DNA of 64,000 nucleotides from Alkalithermobacter paradoxus (lineage in GTDB: Bacteria; Bacillota; Clostridia; Peptostreptococcales; Peptostreptococcaceae): the NCBI GenBank assembly GCA_002029295.1, contig MZGW01000001.1:310001-374000 (forward strand). The letters run 5' to 3'. Positions within the stretch are counted from its first letter, which is position 1. Each line of letters opens with the position of its first letter. The notes beneath the pieces are model-generated. The model was not told the origin of the DNA, searched no databases, and saw only the letters and a list, made by a program, of their open reading frames with translations. The position numbers and the translations under genes are program-made. Shown here piece by piece: positions 53,694 through 63,165 of the stretch.

Positions 53694-55721
53694 ATGAAGT
53701 CTCAAGATACTATAGTTACACTAGGGATTATAGGAATTATCTTAATGATAATAATACCTGTTCCTCTTTTTATGCTAGATTTGTTGTTGAGCTTAAATAT
53801 ATCTATTGCACTTTTAATACTTTTGATTTCTATATATAACAAGGAAGCACTCGAATTTTCTGTATTTCCATCTTTGTTATTAGTTACTACTTTATTTAGG
53901 TTAGCACTGAATATTACAACTACTAGATATATATTAAGTCAAGGGAATGCAGGAGATGTAATCGAAGCTTTTGGAAACTTCGTTATGGGTGGAAATGCTC
54001 TTGTTGGATTTATAGTATTCATTATTATAGTTATCATTCAATTTATGGTAATTACAAAGGGTGCCGAAAGAGTTTCTGAGGTAGGAGCAAGATTTACACT
54101 AGATGCTATGCCAGGGAAACAAATGGCTATAGATGCTGATTTGAATTCTGGAACTATAGATGAAAGTGAAGCAAGAGAAAGAAGAAAAAAGATACAAATG
54201 GAAGCAGATTTTTATGGAGCCATGGACGGGGCGAGTAAGTTCGTAAAGGGAGATGCAATTGCAGGTATAATAATTGCACTTATCAATATAGTAGCTGGAC
54301 TTATTATGGGAATGGCATTTCAGGGAATGCCATTCCAAGAAGCTATATCAAGATATACACTCTTAACAGTTGGAGATGGGCTTGTTTCGCAGATACCAGC
54401 ACTTTTAATTTCAACTGGAACTGGTATCGTAGTTACAAGAGCAGCTTCAGAATCAAATTTAAGTAGTGATGTTATAAAACAACTGTTTAATCAACCAAAA
54501 GTAATGTTTATAGTATCAGGTGTTTTGTTCTTTCTAGGGTTAACCCCTTTACCATTTATACCATACTTTATATTATCACTTATATTTGCAGCATTAGGGT
54601 ACAATATGTTAAATGCTGCTAAAATTCAGCCAGAACAAGAAGTACAAGAGGAAAAAGAAGTTGATGTTGAAGAAATAAGAAAACCAGAGAATGTTTTACC
54701 TCTTTTACAAGTAGATCCTATAGAATTAGAATTTGGGTATGGAATTATTCCACTTGCTGATAAGGCACAAGGTGGGGATTTGTTTGATAGGCTTGTAATG
54801 ATTAGAAGGCAATGTGCTCTTGATATGGGGATAATTGTACCAATGATAAGGCTTAGAGATAATATACAGCTTGATGCTAATGAATATATAATAAAAATAA
54901 AGGGAATTGAAATATCAAGAGGAGAAATATTGTTTGACCACTATCTTGCTATGAATCCTGGAATGGCAGAAGGAGAGATAAGTGGAGTAGATACTATAGA
55001 GCCAGCTTTCGGACTTCCTGCTAAGTGGATTGATGACAAAGAAAGAGAGAAAGCTGAAATTTTAGGATATACAGTTGTAGATCCACCATCTATAATCTCT
55101 ACACATCTAACTGAAGTAATAAAGAAATTCTCACATGAATTGTTAGGAAGACAAGAAGTTAAGATGCTTGTCGATAACCTAAAAGAGAGCTATCCAGCAT
55201 TAGTAGAAGAAGTAATTCCAAACTTATTATCACTTGGAGATCTTCAAAAAGTGCTTTCAAACTTACTAAAAGAAGGTGTACCAATTAGAAATTTGCCTAC
55301 TATCATCGAAACTTTAGCAGACTATGCTGTGTTGACTAAAGATACAGATATGTTAACGGAGTATGTAAGACAAGGATTGTTTAGAACAATAACTAAAACA
55401 TTTATACCTAGTAATGAAGCTAAAGTTATAACTCTAGATCAGAACTTAGAAAAGATTATAGTAGATTCCTTACAAAATACAGAAACAGGTACTTACTTAT
55501 CGTTAGATCCACAAATTTCTCAAAGGTTTGTAGCGAGCTTAGGTAAAGAGGTTGAGAAACTTATCTCAATTGGGGAGCAGCCTATAATACTTGCACCACC
55601 TGGAGTTAGAATATATCTAAAGAGATTTATAGATCAGATAAGTGAAGATATAATTGTTTTATCATACAATGAAATAGACCCTAAAGTTAAAATACAATCT
55701 GTAGGGATGGTGAGTACTTAA
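53694..55721 (+). CDS. flhA: Flagellar export gate protein FlhA
   Basis: A 675-residue FlhA. The N-terminal half has about eight transmembrane helices and the FHIPEP signature region (LFRLALNITTTRYIL, ~70-84, and ERVSEVGARFTLDAMPGKQMAIDADLNSG, in part ~123); the cytoplasmic C-terminal half (~330-675) binds chaperone-substrate complexes, with PPGVRIYLKRF near the end. TAGGAGGACGAA precedes the ATG. Normal length. Confidence 0.96.
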   Translation: MKSQDTIVTLGIIGIILMIIIPVPLFMLDLLLSLNISIALLILLISIYNKEALEFSVFPSLLLVTTLFRLALNITTTRYILSQGNAGDVIEAFGNFVMGGNALVGFIVFIIIVIIQFMVITKGAERVSEVGARFTLDAMPGKQMAIDADLNSGTIDESEARERRKKIQMEADFYGAMDGASKFVKGDAIAGIIIALINIVAGLIMGMAFQGMPFQEAISRYTLLTVGDGLVSQIPALLISTGTGIVVTRAASESNLSSDVIKQLFNQPKVMFIVSGVLFFLGLTPLPFIPYFILSLIFAALGYNMLNAAKIQPEQEVQEEKEVDVEEIRKPENVLPLLQVDPIELEFGYGIIPLADKAQGGDLFDRLVMIRRQCALDMGIIVPMIRLRDNIQLDANEYIIKIKGIEISRGEILFDHYLAMNPGMAEGEISGVDTIEPAFGLPAKWIDDKEREKAEILGYTVVDPPSIISTHLTEVIKKFSHELLGRQEVKMLVDNLKESYPALVEEVIPNLLSLGDLQKVLSNLLKEGVPIRNLPTIIETLADYAVLTKDTDMLTEYVRQGLFRTITKTFIPSNEAKVITLDQNLEKIIVDSLQNTETGTYLSLDPQISQRFVASLGKEVEKLISIGEQPIILAPPGVRIYLKRFIDQISEDIIVLSYNEIDPKVKIQSVGMVST

Positions 55722-55723
55722 TA

Positions 55724-56851
55724 ATGCAAATCAGAAAATTTACCGGAGATAATACTCAAGAAGTGATGGATAAAGTAAAAAAAGAACTAGGAGAAAAAGC
55801 TATAATACTACACACAAAAAGGGTCAAAAAAGACGGCTTTTTAGGCCTCTTAAAAAAAGAGAAAGTAGAGATATTAGCTGCTATTGAAAATGAAAATGTA
55901 GATATAAAACCTAGTGAAAAGTTAGAAGTGAAAAAAGTAGACATAAAACCACAAAAACATAACAACATCTCTCTAAGAGACAATATTGAAAGTCACGATG
56001 TTAAAAATATAAAAGAAGAAATACAAGAACTAAAGGAATTTCTTAAAAAGATAAATAATAAAGTGACAATTGGATTTGACAAGGAAGGCAAAATAAACGA
56101 CAAATTTAAAGAAATTTATGATAAACTAAAGATGAAAGGAGTTTCATCACAACTAATAGAGGATATATTGTTAAGCATGGATATTAGTTATGAACAAGAT
56201 ATACAGGCTGATAAACATTTAGAAAACTACCTAGTAGAAAAATTTGATAAACCCAGTAGTAAATTTAATAAGAAAATAAATGTGTTTGTAGGACCTACTG
56301 GAGTAGGAAAAACCACTACACTTGCAAAGCTTGCATCTGAATCTGTATTAAAATATGACAAGAAAATAGGTTTATTAACGTTAGATACCTATAGAATTGG
56401 AGCTGTAGATCAACTTAAGGTGTATGCAGAAATATTAAATTGTCCTATAGAGGTTGTGTATGATGTATCAGACATCAATCAATCTATAGAAAGATTGAAA
56501 AATAGAGATTTAATATTTGTAGATACTGCTGGTAGAAGTCATAAGAATAAAAAACACATGAAGGAGCTTAAAGATATACTAGATACTTTCAATGATAAAG
56601 ATGTTTATTTAGTTATCAATGCCAATTGGAATGTAGATGATATAAAAGATATAATAAATGAATACTCGTTTTTACAAGAATATAAGATAATTGTAACAAA
56701 GCTTGATGAAACTAATAGACTCGGAATAATTTTAGATATTTTATCTATATCTAATAAATCTATAGTTTATACAACTTTTGGCCAAAATGTTCCAGATGAT
56801 ATAGAAGAATTTGACATAAAAAAATACATAAATGAACTGTTGAAGGGGTAG
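55724..56851 (+). CDS. flhF: Flagellar placement GTPase FlhF
   Basis: A 375-residue SRP-like GTPase that fixes where flagella are built. The N-terminal B domain begins MQIRKFTGDNTQEVMDKVKKE; the NG domain has the P loop GPTGVGKTTTLAKLASE (~189-205), LDTYRIGAVDQLKVYAEIL (~217-235), VDTAGRSHKN (~264) and TKLDE (~326). Starts two bases after flhA. With FlhG downstream, as in most Firmicutes. Confidence 0.95.
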   Translation: MQIRKFTGDNTQEVMDKVKKELGEKAIILHTKRVKKDGFLGLLKKEKVEILAAIENENVDIKPSEKLEVKKVDIKPQKHNNISLRDNIESHDVKNIKEEIQELKEFLKKINNKVTIGFDKEGKINDKFKEIYDKLKMKGVSSQLIEDILLSMDISYEQDIQADKHLENYLVEKFDKPSSKFNKKINVFVGPTGVGKTTTLAKLASESVLKYDKKIGLLTLDTYRIGAVDQLKVYAEILNCPIEVVYDVSDINQSIERLKNRDLIFVDTAGRSHKNKKHMKELKDILDTFNDKDVYLVINANWNVDDIKDIINEYSFLQEYKIIVTKLDETNRLGIILDILSISNKSIVYTTFGQNVPDDIEEFDIKKYINELLKG

Positions 56852-56857
56852 AATGCT

Positions 56858-57751
56858 ATGGATCAAGCCTCAAAACTTAGAAGTGCTGTAATAAAGAAAA
56901 ATATGTACCAAACCGATATTTCACAAGAACATACTAAAGTTAAAGAACCTAGAGTTATGTGTGTGAGTAGTGGAAAAGGTGGAGTTGGCAAAACTAATTT
57001 CACGCTCAACTTAGCGTTGGCATTAAGAAAAAACGGAAATAAAGTTGTAGTAATAGATGCAGATTTAGGGCTTGCAAATATAGAAATATTACTAGGAATA
57101 ACACCAAAATTAGGGCTTTTAGACTTAATTAAAGATGAAGTGGATATAGAAGATATTATAGTTGAAGGGCCTTTAGGAGTGGAAATAATTTCAGGTGGTG
57201 CAGGTATAAGTGAAATAGTAGATTTACCTATGGACAAACTTAATAAGATACTTAATAACATATACTTACTAAAAGATAGAGCTGACTTCATTTTGATAGA
57301 CACAGGAGCAGGCATATCAAAATCAGTCATGGCTTTTTTATCAGCATCAGAGGAAATAATTGTAGTTATAACTCCAGAGCCTACAGCTATAACGGATGGA
57401 TATGCATTAATAAAAGTTGCTGCAAGAGAGGATAAGGAAAAAAAGATTAACTTAGTTGTAAATAAATCTGATAATGAAGATGAGGCTCAAAGTGCATATG
57501 CTAAAATTAATACAGCTAGCAACAGATTTTTAGGTATTAATGTGAATTATTTAGGGTATGTATATAACGATAGGACGGTACAGGATTCTGTGAAAAAGCA
57601 AGTCCCTTTCTATATAGGAGCACCAACTTCTAATGCAAGTTATAATATCGATGAAATATGTAGTAAGATATTAGGTACAAAGAAAGATAAGAATATGTTC
57701 AATACATTTATAAGAAAACTATCTAATTTATTTCTAGGTAACAGGGGGTAA
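56858..57751 (+). CDS. flhG: Flagellar number regulator FlhG (MinD-like ATPase)
   Basis: A 297-residue ParA/MinD ATPase. An N-terminal DQASKLR activator helix (2-8), which stimulates FlhF GTPase, precedes the deviant Walker A SSGKGGVGKTNFTLNLALAL (~32-51), VIDADLGLANIEIL (~64-77) and LIDTGAGISKSVMAF (~145). It limits flagellar number and interacts with FliM/FliY in related systems. Six bases after flhF. Confidence 0.95.
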   Translation: MDQASKLRSAVIKKNMYQTDISQEHTKVKEPRVMCVSSGKGGVGKTNFTLNLALALRKNGNKVVVIDADLGLANIEILLGITPKLGLLDLIKDEVDIEDIIVEGPLGVEIISGGAGISEIVDLPMDKLNKILNNIYLLKDRADFILIDTGAGISKSVMAFLSASEEIIVVITPEPTAITDGYALIKVAAREDKEKKINLVVNKSDNEDEAQSAYAKINTASNRFLGINVNYLGYVYNDRTVQDSVKKQVPFYIGAPTSNASYNIDEICSKILGTKKDKNMFNTFIRKLSNLFLGNRG

Positions 57752-57759
57752 CCTAAAAA

Positions 57760-58407
57760 ATGAAATGCAAAAAGAAATTAGAAATAGGACAAAAACTCCA
57801 AATAGAAATAGAAACAAGTGATATAAAAGAAAACAACTTGATAAGTCAGCTTCTAGAGATAGTCTCAGAAGATGAATACTTTATAGCAGTTCCTATAGTC
57901 AATACAAGTTTGTTCCCAATATATGTAGGAAGTAAAATAACTATATACTATACAATAGAATCAAGTGGAGTATTTAAATTTAGTGCTGAAGTTATAGATA
58001 GAAAAAAAGGAGATATATCGTATCTACATATAAAAAGGATTTCAGAAATAAAAAAAATACAAAGAAGAGATTACTTTAGGCTTGAGATTAGTATCCCTAT
58101 AGAATTATATGACTTAGGCGACAACTTAATATCAAAAGGATATACAAAAGATATTAGTGGAGGTGGTATAAGCGCTATATTAGATAGAAAAATACAAAAT
58201 AATATATACGTATACTGCAAGATAGATATAGATAATAAAAAATATAAACTCCACAGCAAGATAGTAAGATCTGGAATTTATGAAAAGAATACAGATTTAT
58301 TTGAGATTGGAATTAGTTTTGAAAAAATAGATAATAAAGAAAGAAACAATATAGTTGGGTTTATTTTTAAGGAGCAAAGAAAATTAATGCAAAAAGGATT
58401 GATCTAG
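57760..58407 (+). CDS. YcgR/PilZ-domain c-di-GMP receptor
   Basis: A 215-residue protein with an N-terminal YcgR-type beta domain (~1-95) and a C-terminal PilZ domain. The c-di-GMP-binding residues are present: R-x3-R in QRRDYFRLE (~102-106) and DxSxxG in KDISGGGIS (~131-136). Such proteins slow the motor at high c-di-GMP (B. subtilis DgrA/YpfA, E. coli YcgR). Being inside the flagellar operon between flhG and cheB fits a motor brake. AGGGGGTAACC precedes the ATG. Confidence 0.92.
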   Translation: MKCKKKLEIGQKLQIEIETSDIKENNLISQLLEIVSEDEYFIAVPIVNTSLFPIYVGSKITIYYTIESSGVFKFSAEVIDRKKGDISYLHIKRISEIKKIQRRDYFRLEISIPIELYDLGDNLISKGYTKDISGGGISAILDRKIQNNIYVYCKIDIDNKKYKLHSKIVRSGIYEKNTDLFEIGISFEKIDNKERNNIVGFIFKEQRKLMQKGLI

Positions 58408-58408
58408 A

Positions 58409-59473
58409 ATGAGGAAGATAAATGTTTTAGTGGTCGATGATTCTGCATTTATACGAAAAATGATTATCGATATTCTATCCCTAGACAATGAAGTAACTGT
58501 AGCAGACGTAGCTAAAAATGGAAAAGAAGCACTAGAAAAGCTTAATAAAAACAAGGATATTGATGTAGTAACATTAGATGTGGAAATGCCAATAATGGAT
58601 GGCATACAGACCCTAAAAGAGATAATGCAAAAAAATCCTATTCCTGTTGTTATGCTAAGTAGTTTGACTAAGAGTGGGGCAGATTTAACTATACAAGCAC
58701 TTAATATAGGAGCAGTAGATTTTTTAACTAAGCCATCTAATATTTTCAAGATAAATAGTGACGAAATGAAATCTCTCATAATCGACAAGGTAAAAATAGC
58801 ATCAAAAATCAAAGTTTCAAAGAATGTTATAAAGAAAGACATAGTATATAATGATAAAGGGTATATAAAAAAAATTAGTACTGCGTCAAATGATGTGGTT
58901 GAAAATATAGTAGCAATAGGAACATCTACTGGTGGTCCAAGAGCGCTTCAACAAGTTGTTCCTAACATAAGTCCTAATATTAAAGCACCTATAGTGATAG
59001 TTCAACATATGCCCCCAGGATTTACAAAATCATTAGCAGATAGGCTAAATCAAATCTCTAAAATAGAAGTGAAAGAAGCGGAACATGGAGAAATATTAAA
59101 GAATGGAGTAGGCTATATAGCTCCTGGAGATAAGCATATGAATTTTGAGAAAAGAGGAAAAGATATAAAGATAGTATTAAATGATGGAAGTAAAGTTTCT
59201 GGACATAGACCTTCAGTGGACTCGATGTTTCTCTCGTTATCAAAACTTGATTTTAACAAGGTAATATGTGTACTCATGACTGGTATGGGGGCAGATGGAG
59301 CATTAGGAATGAAAGAACTAAAGAAAAAGCCAAATGTGGTTTCTATTGCAGAAGATGAATCAACTTGCGTAGTTTTCGGAATGCCCAAATCTGCTGTAAA
59401 CTTAGGGGTAGTAGACAGTGTTTTAAAACTTAACCAGATAAGTAGTGAAATTAATATGTTAATGGGGGTGTAA
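58409..59473 (+). CDS. cheB: Chemotaxis methylesterase/glutamine deamidase CheB
   Basis: A 354-residue two-domain CheB. The receiver has D10/D11 (VVDDSAF), phospho-acceptor D56 (VVTLDVEMP) and the KPS segment; the C-terminal esterase has the catalytic triad in AIGTSTGGPRAL (Ser ~173), VQHMPPGFTKSLADRL (His ~199) and LMTGMGADGALG (Asp ~295). It removes methyl groups from chemoreceptors. The partner methyltransferase CheR is not in this window. Starts one base after the PilZ gene. Confidence 0.95.
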   Translation: MRKINVLVVDDSAFIRKMIIDILSLDNEVTVADVAKNGKEALEKLNKNKDIDVVTLDVEMPIMDGIQTLKEIMQKNPIPVVMLSSLTKSGADLTIQALNIGAVDFLTKPSNIFKINSDEMKSLIIDKVKIASKIKVSKNVIKKDIVYNDKGYIKKISTASNDVVENIVAIGTSTGGPRALQQVVPNISPNIKAPIVIVQHMPPGFTKSLADRLNQISKIEVKEAEHGEILKNGVGYIAPGDKHMNFEKRGKDIKIVLNDGSKVSGHRPSVDSMFLSLSKLDFNKVICVLMTGMGADGALGMKELKKKPNVVSIAEDESTCVVFGMPKSAVNLGVVDSVLKLNQISSEINMLMGV

Positions 59474-59476
59474 AAA

Positions 59477-61501
59477 ATGTTTGATTTAGAGCAATATATA
59501 GATATGTTTTTAGATGAGTCCAAAGAACATCTAGAAAATTTGAACAAAAACCTTTTAAAACTTGAAAATGATCAATCTATAGATACAGTTAATGAAATAT
59601 TCAGAATAGCTCACACGTTAAAAGGAATGTCTTCTACGATGGGGTTTGAAAAAATAGCTACATTAACACATAAGATGGAAAATGTATTAGATGATATAAG
59701 ATCAGGAAAATCTAAAATAAACACAGCTATAATAGATTTGTTATTTAAGGGTTTAGATATACTAGATGAATTTGTTAAAAACATAGAGTCAGAAGGAAAA
59801 GAAAGTAGCAGAAGTATCGATGATATAATAAAAAGTTTAGATAATCTAGAAAACCAAGAAAGTGAAATTATCAATGAAAATACTAATATTGAATCAAGTA
59901 GTGATGATTTTCAGTATATAAGTAATGTAGCTAATAAAGCAAAGGATAAGGGAATAAACTGCTATAATATAAATGTAAAATTAGAAGAAAACTGTGTGCT
60001 AAAGGCTGCTAGAGCTTTCTTAGTATTCAAGTGCATTGAGCAAAATGGAGAAATAATATACTCTAATCCTTCTGTTGAAGATATTGAAGATGAGAATTTT
60101 GGAGAAGAGTTCAAAATTATTGCATTGACTGATTTAAATTCTCAAGATTTTGCGGAAAAAATCAAGAATATATCAGAAATAAAAGAAGTTCATATAGAAG
60201 ATTTCAATCCTGAAAACGTAGATATAGTTGAAGATACACATAAAAAAGATATAACTATCGAAGATGGTAAAAATGAAACTGAACAATCCAAAGAAGAAAG
60301 TTATCAGAATGAATCTAAACAACGCAAAGGAAAAACATCTAAAACAGTAAGAGTAGATATTGATAGATTAGACAATCTTATGAATTTGGTTAGTGAGCTT
60401 ATAATTGTAAAAACAAGATTAGAAGATATAGACACAGACTCTAAAAGTCAAAATATGAATGAAGCTGTTGAATATCTTGAAAGAATAACAACAAGCTTGC
60501 ATGATGCTGTTACAAAGGTTAGGATGGTACCTATAGAAAGAGTATTTAATAGGTTTCCTAGAATGGTTAGAGATCTTTCCAAGGAACTTAATAAGGAAAT
60601 TAACTTAATTATGAACGGAGAAGATACTGAAGTTGATAGAACGGTTATCGATGAAATAGGAGATCCACTTATACATCTTCTTAGAAACTCTATAGACCAT
60701 GGTATAGAAACTCCTGAGATAAGAAAATCTTTAGGTAAAAATGAAGTTGGTACAACAAAACTTTTAGCTTATCCGGATGGAAATAATGTAGTTATAGAAG
60801 TTTGTGACGATGGGTCAGGAATAAATATAGACAAAGTAAAGAAAAAAGCAATGGAAAAAGGAATTATAACAAAAGACCAACTAGCTACTATGGATGACAA
60901 AGAAGCAGCTGAGCTAATATTTGCACCTGGATTTAGTACTGCAGAAAAGATTTCAGATATATCTGGAAGAGGTGTAGGATTAGATGTTGTAAAAACAAAA
61001 ATAGAAGCACTAGGCGGAACTGTTGAAATAGAAACTGAAAAAAATAAAGGAAGCAAATTTATAATAAGATTACCATTAACGTTAGCTATAATACAAGCAT
61101 TACTTGTGACGGTAGAAGATGAGAAATATGCTATACCTTTAAACAACATAAAGGAAATTACAAGTATAGACAAAAATAAAATTAGATTAGTTGAAGGAAG
61201 GGAGATTGTATTATATAGGGGCAAAACTCTTCCGCTTATAAATCTTGGTAACGTACTTGACGTTGAGAGAAAGTCTGATAAGCAATCGGATGAAATAGTA
61301 GTAGTAATAGTTAAAAAGGGAGATAGAGATTTAGGATTTATAGTAGACAATCTTGTAGGGCAGCAGGAAATAGTAATCAAATCTCTAGGAAAATATTTAA
61401 GTGGTTTAAATTTCATAGCAGGTGCTACTATACTTGGAAATGGTAGTGTTGCATTGATTATTGATACAAATTCTCTATTTCAAAGGGAGTGGTACAGTTG
61501 A
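59477..61501 (+). CDS. cheA: Chemotaxis histidine kinase CheA
   Basis: A 674-residue CheA. The HPt domain has the phosphorylated His46 (IAHTLKGMSSTMG); a P2 domain (~140-255) and acidic linker follow; P3 dimerisation starts at ~290 (VRVDIDRLDNLMNLVSELI); the ATPase P4 has LLRNSIDHGIETP (~398), CDDGSGIN and ISGRGVGLDVVK; the CheW-like P5 domain ends the protein. AATGGGGGTG precedes the ATG. It overlaps the cheW start. Confidence 0.96.
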   Translation: MFDLEQYIDMFLDESKEHLENLNKNLLKLENDQSIDTVNEIFRIAHTLKGMSSTMGFEKIATLTHKMENVLDDIRSGKSKINTAIIDLLFKGLDILDEFVKNIESEGKESSRSIDDIIKSLDNLENQESEIINENTNIESSSDDFQYISNVANKAKDKGINCYNINVKLEENCVLKAARAFLVFKCIEQNGEIIYSNPSVEDIEDENFGEEFKIIALTDLNSQDFAEKIKNISEIKEVHIEDFNPENVDIVEDTHKKDITIEDGKNETEQSKEESYQNESKQRKGKTSKTVRVDIDRLDNLMNLVSELIIVKTRLEDIDTDSKSQNMNEAVEYLERITTSLHDAVTKVRMVPIERVFNRFPRMVRDLSKELNKEINLIMNGEDTEVDRTVIDEIGDPLIHLLRNSIDHGIETPEIRKSLGKNEVGTTKLLAYPDGNNVVIEVCDDGSGINIDKVKKKAMEKGIITKDQLATMDDKEAAELIFAPGFSTAEKISDISGRGVGLDVVKTKIEALGGTVEIETEKNKGSKFIIRLPLTLAIIQALLVTVEDEKYAIPLNNIKEITSIDKNKIRLVEGREIVLYRGKTLPLINLGNVLDVERKSDKQSDEIVVVIVKKGDRDLGFIVDNLVGQQEIVIKSLGKYLSGLNFIAGATILGNGSVALIIDTNSLFQREWYS

Positions 61502-61929
61502 AAAACAATGAAACGCAATATGTGATATTCAGGTTAGATACAGAATACTACGGTATAAATATAGATTATGTACAAACCATAGAGAGAATTATGAATATAA
61601 CTAGAGTGCCAAAAACAGACGAATATATAAAAGGTGTTATAAATTTAAGGGGAGAAATAGTTCCAGTTATTGACTTAAGAAGTAGATTCAATCTTCCTGT
61701 TACAGATTATACTAATGAAACACGAATAATTGTAAATAGGATAGATGATATACTAATAGGATTTATAGTAGATTCTGCTTCAGAAGTTAAAGATATACAA
61801 AAGGAAGATATAGATTACAATATTGTTGATGATAACTTTAATGAGGGATTTGTTAAAGGTATTGCAAAAATAGATGATAGAGTGATTATACTTGTAGATG
61901 AATATAAAATCTTAAACATGAATATGTAA
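61498..61929 (+). CDS. cheW: Chemotaxis coupling protein CheW
   Basis: A 143-residue CheW linking receptors to CheA. QYVIFRLDTEYYGINIDYVQ (~7-26), TRVPKTDEYIKGVINLRGEI (~35-54) and VIDLRSRF (~56) are the two SH3-like subdomain signatures. The start is TTG 61498, which shares bases with the cheA TGA stop and has AAGGGAGTGG upstream; a GTG three codons earlier lies within that site. A 118-base structured spacer follows before cheC. Confidence 0.93.
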   Translation: MKNNETQYVIFRLDTEYYGINIDYVQTIERIMNITRVPKTDEYIKGVINLRGEIVPVIDLRSRFNLPVTDYTNETRIIVNRIDDILIGFIVDSASEVKDIQKEDIDYNIVDDNFNEGFVKGIAKIDDRVIILVDEYKILNMNM

Positions 61930-62047
61930 TTGATTTAAATAGGACTCGAAAGGAGTGACGACGCAGCCTAAGCTCGGGCTATGCAAAACTGCATTATGTA
62001 CATTTTATGTATGAGAAGAACACTTAGTGTTCTTCAGAGCGTTTATT
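61930..62047 (+). ncRNA. Structured 118-base spacer between cheW and cheC (function unknown)
   Basis: The only sizeable gap in the fla/che operon. Four hairpins follow each other: ACTC-GAAAG-GAGT (~61943-61955), AGCC...GGCT within GCAGCCTAAGCTCGGGCTATGC (~61964), ATGCA-AAAC-TGCAT (~61981-61994), TACAT-TTT-ATGTA (~61999-62011) and AAGAACACT...AGTGTTCTT (~62016-62034; counted as the terminal hairpin). The part reading CGAAAG...GACGCAGCC...TAAG recalls c-di-GMP-I (GEMM) riboswitch elements but the essential upstream GCAAACC strand is missing. cheC downstream has no clear ribosome binding site, while an unused AAAGGAGTG is inside the first hairpin. Call as RNA element is tentative. Confidence 0.4.
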
Positions 62048-62671
62048 ATGACTTTTTCTATGGATGATATTAAAGGATTATATTTAGATGTTATTAAAGA
62101 AATAGGGAATATAGGAGCGGGTAATGCAGCAACATCTTTATCTGCTATGATAAATAAAAAAATAGAAATGGAAGTTCCTTCTGTTGAGATATTAAATATA
62201 GAAAAGATTGTTGAAATATTAGGTGGGGAAGAGCTAAGTGTAGTTGGAGTATATGTAAACTTTTTTGGAGATATTAAAGGAACTATGCTTTTGATATTAG
62301 ACATATCATCAAGTGATAATCTACTTTCTATACTATTTGGACATAAAATTAGTGAAATAGATTATAATGATATGCAGTTGTCAGCCCTACAGGAAATAGG
62401 AAATATATTATCTAGTGCGTATATAAATTCTATATCCTCTTTATCGAATTTAAAAGCTAATATTTCAGTACCGTCTGTTAGTATAGATATGGCTGGGTCC
62501 ATACTAAGTGTTCCAGCGATAGAATATGGAATTATTAGTGATAAAATAATTCTAATTGAAAATAAACTTACAGAGGGAGAAAATGAGATTGTAGCTAAAT
62601 TTTTCTTAATGCCAGATATAGACTCGTTCAAGACATTGTTCAAAAGCCTAGGAGTGTTCAAAGATGACTAA
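62048..62671 (+). CDS. cheC: CheY-P phosphatase CheC
   Basis: A 207-residue CheC with both phosphatase motifs, DVIKEIGNIGAGNAATSLS (~13-31) and ALQEIGNILSSAYINSIS (~112-129), so two active sites are expected. It dephosphorylates CheY-P and works with CheD. The start is uncertain: ATG 62048 and ATG 62060 are both possible and neither has a good ribosome binding site; 62048 is chosen because homologues begin shortly before the MDDIKGLYLDVIKEIG segment. Its end overlaps cheD by 8 bases. Confidence 0.9.
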   Translation: MTFSMDDIKGLYLDVIKEIGNIGAGNAATSLSAMINKKIEMEVPSVEILNIEKIVEILGGEELSVVGVYVNFFGDIKGTMLLILDISSSDNLLSILFGHKISEIDYNDMQLSALQEIGNILSSAYINSISSLSNLKANISVPSVSIDMAGSILSVPAIEYGIISDKIILIENKLTEGENEIVAKFFLMPDIDSFKTLFKSLGVFKDD

Positions 62672-63149
62672 TAATATTAAAGTTGGAATGGCTGACTACA
62701 AACTAGGAAGAAATAACGATGTTTTGACGACATTAGGACTAGGATCTTGTGTAGGAATAGTAATATATGATAAGACAAGAAAAATTGCTGGAATGGCTCA
62801 TATTATGCTTCCTTCGAGTAAAGAAATAAAAAATAATTCTAATAAAGCAAAATTTGCAGATACAGCTATTGAGGAATTACTAAATGAAATAGCAAGAATG
62901 GGTGCAAATAAAAACGCATTGACGGCTAAAATTGCAGGTGGGGCTCAAATGTTCAAAATATCAGCTCAAAATGAAAATTTAAACATAGGAAAAAGAAATG
63001 TAATAGCTGTGAAAGATATATTAATGTATTTTAAAATACCTATAATAGCAGAAGATGTATTAGGGAATTATGGTAGAACCATAGAGTTTGATTGTAGTAC
63101 TGGAAATTTAAAGATTAAAGCCATAGGTAAGGAAGTAAAAATAATATGA
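62664..63149 (+). CDS. cheD: Chemoreceptor glutamine deamidase CheD
   Basis: A 161-residue CheD that deamidates receptor glutamines and stimulates CheC. The catalytic Cys29 is in LGLGSCVGIVIYD and His46 in GMAHIMLP; AKIAGGAQMF (~93) contains the third conserved region. Length is typical. It begins within the end of cheC, in keeping with CheC-CheD acting as a complex. Confidence 0.95.
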   Translation: MTNNIKVGMADYKLGRNNDVLTTLGLGSCVGIVIYDKTRKIAGMAHIMLPSSKEIKNNSNKAKFADTAIEELLNEIARMGANKNALTAKIAGGAQMFKISAQNENLNIGKRNVIAVKDILMYFKIPIIAEDVLGNYGRTIEFDCSTGNLKIKAIGKEVKII

Positions 63150-63165
63150 TTTTAGGTGTTGCAAT

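Noticed and set aside
60769-61416. 215-codon open frame on the minus strand inside cheA
   Set aside because: A shadow of the cheA coding sequence with Ser/Phe/Ile-rich low-complexity translation and no ribosome binding site. The same holds for the other long minus-strand frames in the flagellar region and in dnaG (3092-3652).
61940-61975. Canonical c-di-GMP-I (GEMM) riboswitch before cheC
   Set aside because: CGAAAG and GACGCA pieces resemble GEMM, but the upstream GCAAACC strand and the P1b/P1a architecture are not found; kept only as an unexplained element.
61981-62067. Small open frame of 28 codons between cheW and cheC
   Set aside because: It has no properly spaced ribosome binding site, runs through the hairpins and overlaps cheC; product has no recognisable features.
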